Part shown: positions 60,176-64,000 of the stretch, in pieces
Position numbering within the stretch: the first letter of the stretch is position 1
Layout: each line of letters starts with the position of its first letter
Assembly: GCF_016086655.4 (NCBI RefSeq)
Contig: NC_052144.2
Span: 27,373,896-27,437,895 of the forward strand
DNA: 64,000 nucleotides
Direction: 5' to 3'
DNA from: Lepeophtheirus salmonis
Lineage: Eukaryota > Arthropoda > Copepoda > Siphonostomatoida > Caligidae
Program-made: the position numbers and the translations under genes
Notes under the pieces: generated by a model
Databases searched by the model: none
Told to the model about the DNA's origin: nothing
What the model saw: only the letters and a program-made list of their open reading frames with translations

Positions 60176-60867
60176 GTCCATTGAAATCTGAATAGAAACT
60201 CATTCAATAATAATGGGCGTCTCCAAGACCACCGTCTACGCCGTGGGCAAGTACAAATCGTTCGAGATGAATGAGGGGTTTATCAAAGTGGGGCAAACTG
60301 GTTTAGGAGAAGTTAAAGCAAACAGCCCAGGCCGATCCCTTCAAGTCCATGAGAGATCATGCAAGAGATCTCAGTATTTCCCAACAGACTGTACAGAGAG
60401 TTAACAAGAAAGTGGATGGAAAGAGCATTGTTAGTGTAAAGAGGCCACTTTTGACACCAGCAATGAAAGAAACCCATCTCTTTTGTTGCAGGGCATTGTT
60501 GAATGAGTCTTTTAAGTTCCTTTTTGACACTTTTGGCCCTTAACAGCTCCGTTGCCAAGCCTGTCGACATATACGCAAATAGAGTAGAAGACCTGCAGTG
60601 TCCGTCATCCAAACACTGATGACATCACAACCACTTTCAGCAAGAACTAAGGACCCCATGATAGATAACTACATCCATAGAAAGGTGCCAGTCATTCCGC
60701 CACCGCCAGAAAGCCATCATTGCCACTAAAAGCGGCTACACTAATGATTCAGTGACCACGGATACACATCTTTTTGTATTATTAATTTTGTTGAAATTAT
60801 ATTGTTAATTAATACATTACATATATTTTATTGAAGTTCAAAGGGGGTTCAGATTTTAATGGAACAC
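60176..60867 (+). mobile_element. Internally deleted mariner element with TIRs and TA duplication (692 bp)
   Basis: TA at 60174-60175 and 60868-60869 flanks the element. The left end gtccattgaaatctgaa (from 60176) and the reverse complement of the right end gtgttccattaaaatctgaa (to 60867) are inverted repeats differing by a two-base gap and one substitution. Inside, plus-strand frames give GVSKTTVYAVGK (about 60213-60250), VHERSCKRSQYFPTD in one frame and KKVDGKSIVSVKRPLLTPAM in the next. These are DNA-binding and linker blocks of the same subfamily as at 20.3 and 62.2 kb. The tail (PPPPESHHCH) is decayed and the catalytic centre is absent. Confidence 0.8.
60213..60765 (+). pseudogene. Mariner transposase pseudogene (N-terminal blocks plus decayed tail)
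   Basis: Starts with the recognition helix (GVSKTTVYAV), then a linker KSMRDHARDLSISQQTVQR-like stretch (about 60345-60400), KVDGKSIVSV and RALLNESFKFLFDTFGP, which ends in a stop near 60543. A run of damaged sequence then leads to the tail near 60700-60750. Relative to a full mariner the first and second catalytic aspartates are gone. The frame changes at least twice. Confidence 0.75.
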
Positions 60868-60869
60868 TA

Positions 60870-61809
60870 AGTATCTCAAAAGTGATATCTTGCAGGAAAA
60901 AATTTCATTTAGCCAACCCAATCTCCTCAAGCTAACAGCTGTTTTCTCCAATTTTGTTATAACTTTTTTATGCCTGTTTAATAGATGTTTATATAATTTT
61001 ACAGCTGCATACTTACATTATTTAGCCATAAATTGATTCCTTTTTGAACTCATATTGTTCATTATTGTCAGCATATACATTGTCAATAGTTTAATGCTCA
61101 GCGTTTTAAAACAAGAAGTAATATATTATGAAACTACTTATTGAAAATATCAGCATACTTTACCTAGGTAAATGTAGGCGTTGTTCATTTAAATTATTGT
61201 TTGGTATATTCACGTATATCTAAAAAAAAAAGAACAGATATCCTATGAGTTTTTTATAGGTATACCTAAGTTTGAGTAAAATATATTTTTGTCCCATAGG
61301 ATTGATTCTGAAAGTGTTGTTAGAGCCAAATTTTCGATATTCTATTTCTAAGAGGTGTGTCATTGATATCTATAATTTTTTTATTTATTTTCAATGTGAA
61401 GGGATGAAAGATTTTTTATAAAGAACTTGAATCAAATTCCTCAGAGACGACGACTTCATATTATTAGTTTGAAGTTATTTATTGACTTCTTCCATTTTGA
61501 GCTGTGATATTTAATCTGATCAAGGTTTATTTAACTCTTCATAAAATCACTGGGGAAGTACACTTGTAATATTTCGATTATAACATATCTTTGTCTCATC
61601 TTCTAAAGTTTAAATTCTTAATTTATAACATTCCTCTTGTATCCAATTTTTGAGATGATACTTCATAAGGTTCTGAATAATTAAAAAAATTTAAAATTGA
61701 CTATCAAGGTTTAAAAGAAAAAAAATTATGCATTCTTTTTATATATATACCCACATGATGAATATGAAATAGGAAAGAGATGGAAATCTGTCTGAGTCAT
61801 CTTTACAGA
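60870..61809. other. AT-rich stretch without recognisable gene
   Basis: No motif, repeat match or open frame of note. Confidence 0.5.
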
Positions 61810-62660
61810 GAGGTAAATTAAAATATGAACAATCTGAATTTCCAATTTCAACAAAATATAATTTATTGATAAACAACATAGTTTCAACACAATTATTATG
61901 AAAAATAATAGTATCTCTGAGGTCTATTGATCATAAATATAGCCGCTTTGAGTGGTCATGATAGCTTTCAGGCGGCAGAAGAAGGCCTAACACTGTCTCC
62001 AGATGTAGTTTTCTGTCATGTTATGCTGGTTGAAAGTGACTTTGAGGCCTAGGTGTTTGGATGATGGACTCGACAGGCCTTCCCCATAACATACAGTAAA
62101 AAATATGTACGAAGGGTTTGGCATCGAGGCTGTAAGGGGGCAAAAAGTGTCCAAAAGTGTTCAAAAGAACTGAAACGACTCATTCCAAAGACTTTTTTTA
62201 ATTGAGGGATTGGTTTCTTTGATTACTCGTGTCAAAAGTGGGCTCTTCACCACACAAGGCTCTTTCTACCAACTTTCTTGATCGCTCCTTGAACAGTCTG
62301 GTGCGAACCCCAAGATCTCTTTCATAGCCCTCCATGAATTTGAGGGGATTGACCTTTCTGTTTTATTAACTTCTCCGTGTCCAGTTTGGCCTTTTGGACA
62401 GAGCCCGTTCTCATCTTCAACGTTTCGGACTTGCAGCGTAAACAGTGGTTCTGGAGACGCCCGACTGCATGGAGTGGGCGAATGGACATTTTTCGATCTC
62501 GTTTAAGTGTCATTTTCCCGAATTGTACATAAGCGAGAGAGCTCAGTTTTTTTATGTAACTATTTGTTTATCCTATAATAAATCCAAATATGAATTAATT
62601 TCAATCACTCTACCTTTATTAATTTTTTAATTAGTAAGTATTCCAATTTTAATTTTTCAC
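61810..62660 (-). pseudogene. Mariner-like remnant with both TIRs (851 bp), same subfamily as 20.3 and 60.4 kb
   Basis: The left end 61810-61830 (gaggtaaattaaaatatgaac) matches the 60.2-kb TIR at 16 of 21 positions. The right end 62641-62660 (ttccaattttaatttttcac) is its inverted counterpart at about 14 of 20; TA duplications are not preserved. On the minus strand the protein begins at 62513 (MTLKRDRKMS). It has decayed DNA-binding sequence (62450-62340), then KKVGRKSLV (about 62280-62255) and FDTSNQRNQSLN, and jumps to a tail VTFNQHNMTENYIW (about 62049-62008) and RLKAIMTTQ near 61955. QQD and the first aspartate are absent. The open frame 62322-62513 is only its first part. Confidence 0.72.
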
Positions 62661-63654
62661 CTGGTAACATACCTTGTTTGATTTATAATATTTTCATACT
62701 AGTATACGAAATTTAATTTCCTTTCTGTTAACAGCTATTCTAGATTATGAATTAACAGGTATAAAATATATTTGAAAAAATCAGTTAATTTTACTAATTT
62801 GCTTATATGTAAAAAGGGAAGTTATGTAAGATATGAACAAAAACACGTATAATTTTTTTGGCAATTAGCAATTTGAAGAATCTTTTTTTTACTTCTTACA
62901 TCTGTTGTCATCGTCCTTTAATTCTCAAAGAGAGTTTAAATAACTATAAACTTATCATGTGTGCGAGTGCTCATGTACGGAGAATAACACCGGGTATATA
63001 TATTTTTTTTTTGATGAGTTATAAGTGTGCATAAACCCTCGTTTGACTTAGACTGAAATTGAGGATCGATATCGGTGAAAGTCCTGCTTATGTACTTGCT
63101 ATATAAAGAGTGGAACTTGGGCTAAATTACTTCCTCTCACAACTGTTTGCAACTGATTTAAAAAAAAACCACATTCTTTACTGTTCTCCTCCAAAATATT
63201 ATTAAAATTGCCATGGTTACCATTTCATTTTATAGTTTTTATTTTATACTACTCAAGTAATAACCAGGATATGTACAGAAAAGTTATATCAAATACACTT
63301 TTTTCTTTTGAAAAAAGGAAAGATAAAAAAGTACTCCCAATTTTGTAATGAAATGAATTAAAATATTTCAAATATAAAAAAAGTAATGTTGTGTCAGTTC
63401 ATATATTAGCAGAGTACTAGAGTCCAGTCCATCTAGTTGGCCTTAGGAAGGTCAATCAAACCCTTGTTATGTAATTTTGTTTCTACGTTGTTTGATCATT
63501 CCCTTACATAATATACTAAATTATATACCTAAATGAAAATATCATATGTTCTTTTTGAATTGTATTAAAACGAAAGTAGGAATATTTTTTGCTAGACATC
63601 TGTAGTATTCTTAATACATATCTCATATATTTGATCGATATTTTAAGAAAAATT
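62661..63654. other. AT-rich stretch without recognisable gene
   Basis: No gene or repeat recognised. Confidence 0.5.
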
Positions 63655-63715
63655 CCAAGGACTAACATGTAAGGACGAGTAAAACCAGTCCTGTTCGAAT
63701 AAATATGGACTAACA
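63655..63715 (+). repeat. Dispersed repeat family C, copy 3 (short)
   Basis: Contains atgtaaggac, acc.gtcct and tcgaataaatatg in the same order and orientation as the plus strand of 24855-24916, with about ten bases deleted between the second and third block. The open frame 63516-63716(-) is a shadow. Confidence 0.5.
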
Positions 63716-64000
63716 CAATAATATAGAAGAACTACTTTTTTATACAAACACTCAACGAATGGATGAATGAAAATTTAATTTTTCTTTGTTACGGTAAGTC
63801 TGCCTGGTGCAGTAAAAAAATAATGACAGTCATATTTTATGTTTAAATATATTAGTAATAACTACTGAAAGCAATAAAAATTTGTTATTGCTAAAATATT
63901 TAATATCATTTTTTTTTTTTTTTTAAATCCTTTGACATCATTAAGCCTTGGCAAACCTTAAACTAAATGAACGATTTCATGAATTGTCAAACTTTCGAAC
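63716..64000. other. AT-rich end of window
   Basis: Contains a T run of 16 at 63909-63924. Nothing else is seen. Confidence 0.5.

Noticed and set aside
1..64000. CRISPR array, operon, toxin-antitoxin or other prokaryotic defence system
   Set aside because: No regularly spaced repeats, no long dense open frames, no ribosome-binding sites; composition and transposons are those of an animal genome.

Overview
This is a very AT-rich, intron-like or intergenic stretch of an animal genome. I found no convincing host protein-coding gene, no tRNA or rRNA gene, and no bacterial-type operon. The recognisable content is almost entirely decayed transposable elements. The density of mariner/Tc1 remnants (fourteen in 64 kb), their protein flavour, the Gypsy-type gag and the AT bias suggest an arthropod, most likely a caligid copepod such as the salmon louse. 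The species is an inference; nothing here is species-specific.

Layout: mariner remnants lie at 1-645(-), 843-1452(+) and 6690-7340(-). Dispersed repeats and an AT desert run from 7.3 to 13.9 kb. A TIR-flanked non-autonomous element is at 13948-14466, with a shorter relative at 21412-21627; both have 5-bp target duplications. Further mariners lie at 17092-17732(+), 19940-20715(-), 25332-25810(-), 26745-27345(+) and 30935-31502(+). A decayed L1/Tx1-like reverse-transcriptase fragment is at 34190-34760(-), a complete but dead Tc1 element at 35022-36379(+), and a truncated mariner at 36605-36965(-). Two non-LTR retrotransposon remnants of different clades abut at 39.7-42.75 kb. The best preserved element is a complete 4171-bp hAT transposon at 47762-51932 with a perfect 8-bp target duplication, a broken TTF/DUF4371-type transposase gene and a striking 56-bp inverted repeat over its start codon. 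The right end holds a Gypsy gag remnant (56.2-57.1 kb) and three more mariners (57.34-57.93, 60.18-60.87 and 61.81-62.66 kb).

Several non-coding dispersed repeat families, visible only by comparing distant parts of the window, link 8.8/43.9 kb, 10.3/48.0/58.1 kb, 10.6/24.8/63.7 kb and 29.3-30.1/52.8-53.9 kb. No genes act together here. The main biological story is how the elements decayed: repeated internal deletion in mariners that joins the N-terminal helix-turn-helix to the C-terminal catalytic part, nested insertion, and palindromic structures that could form hairpins or double-stranded RNA.
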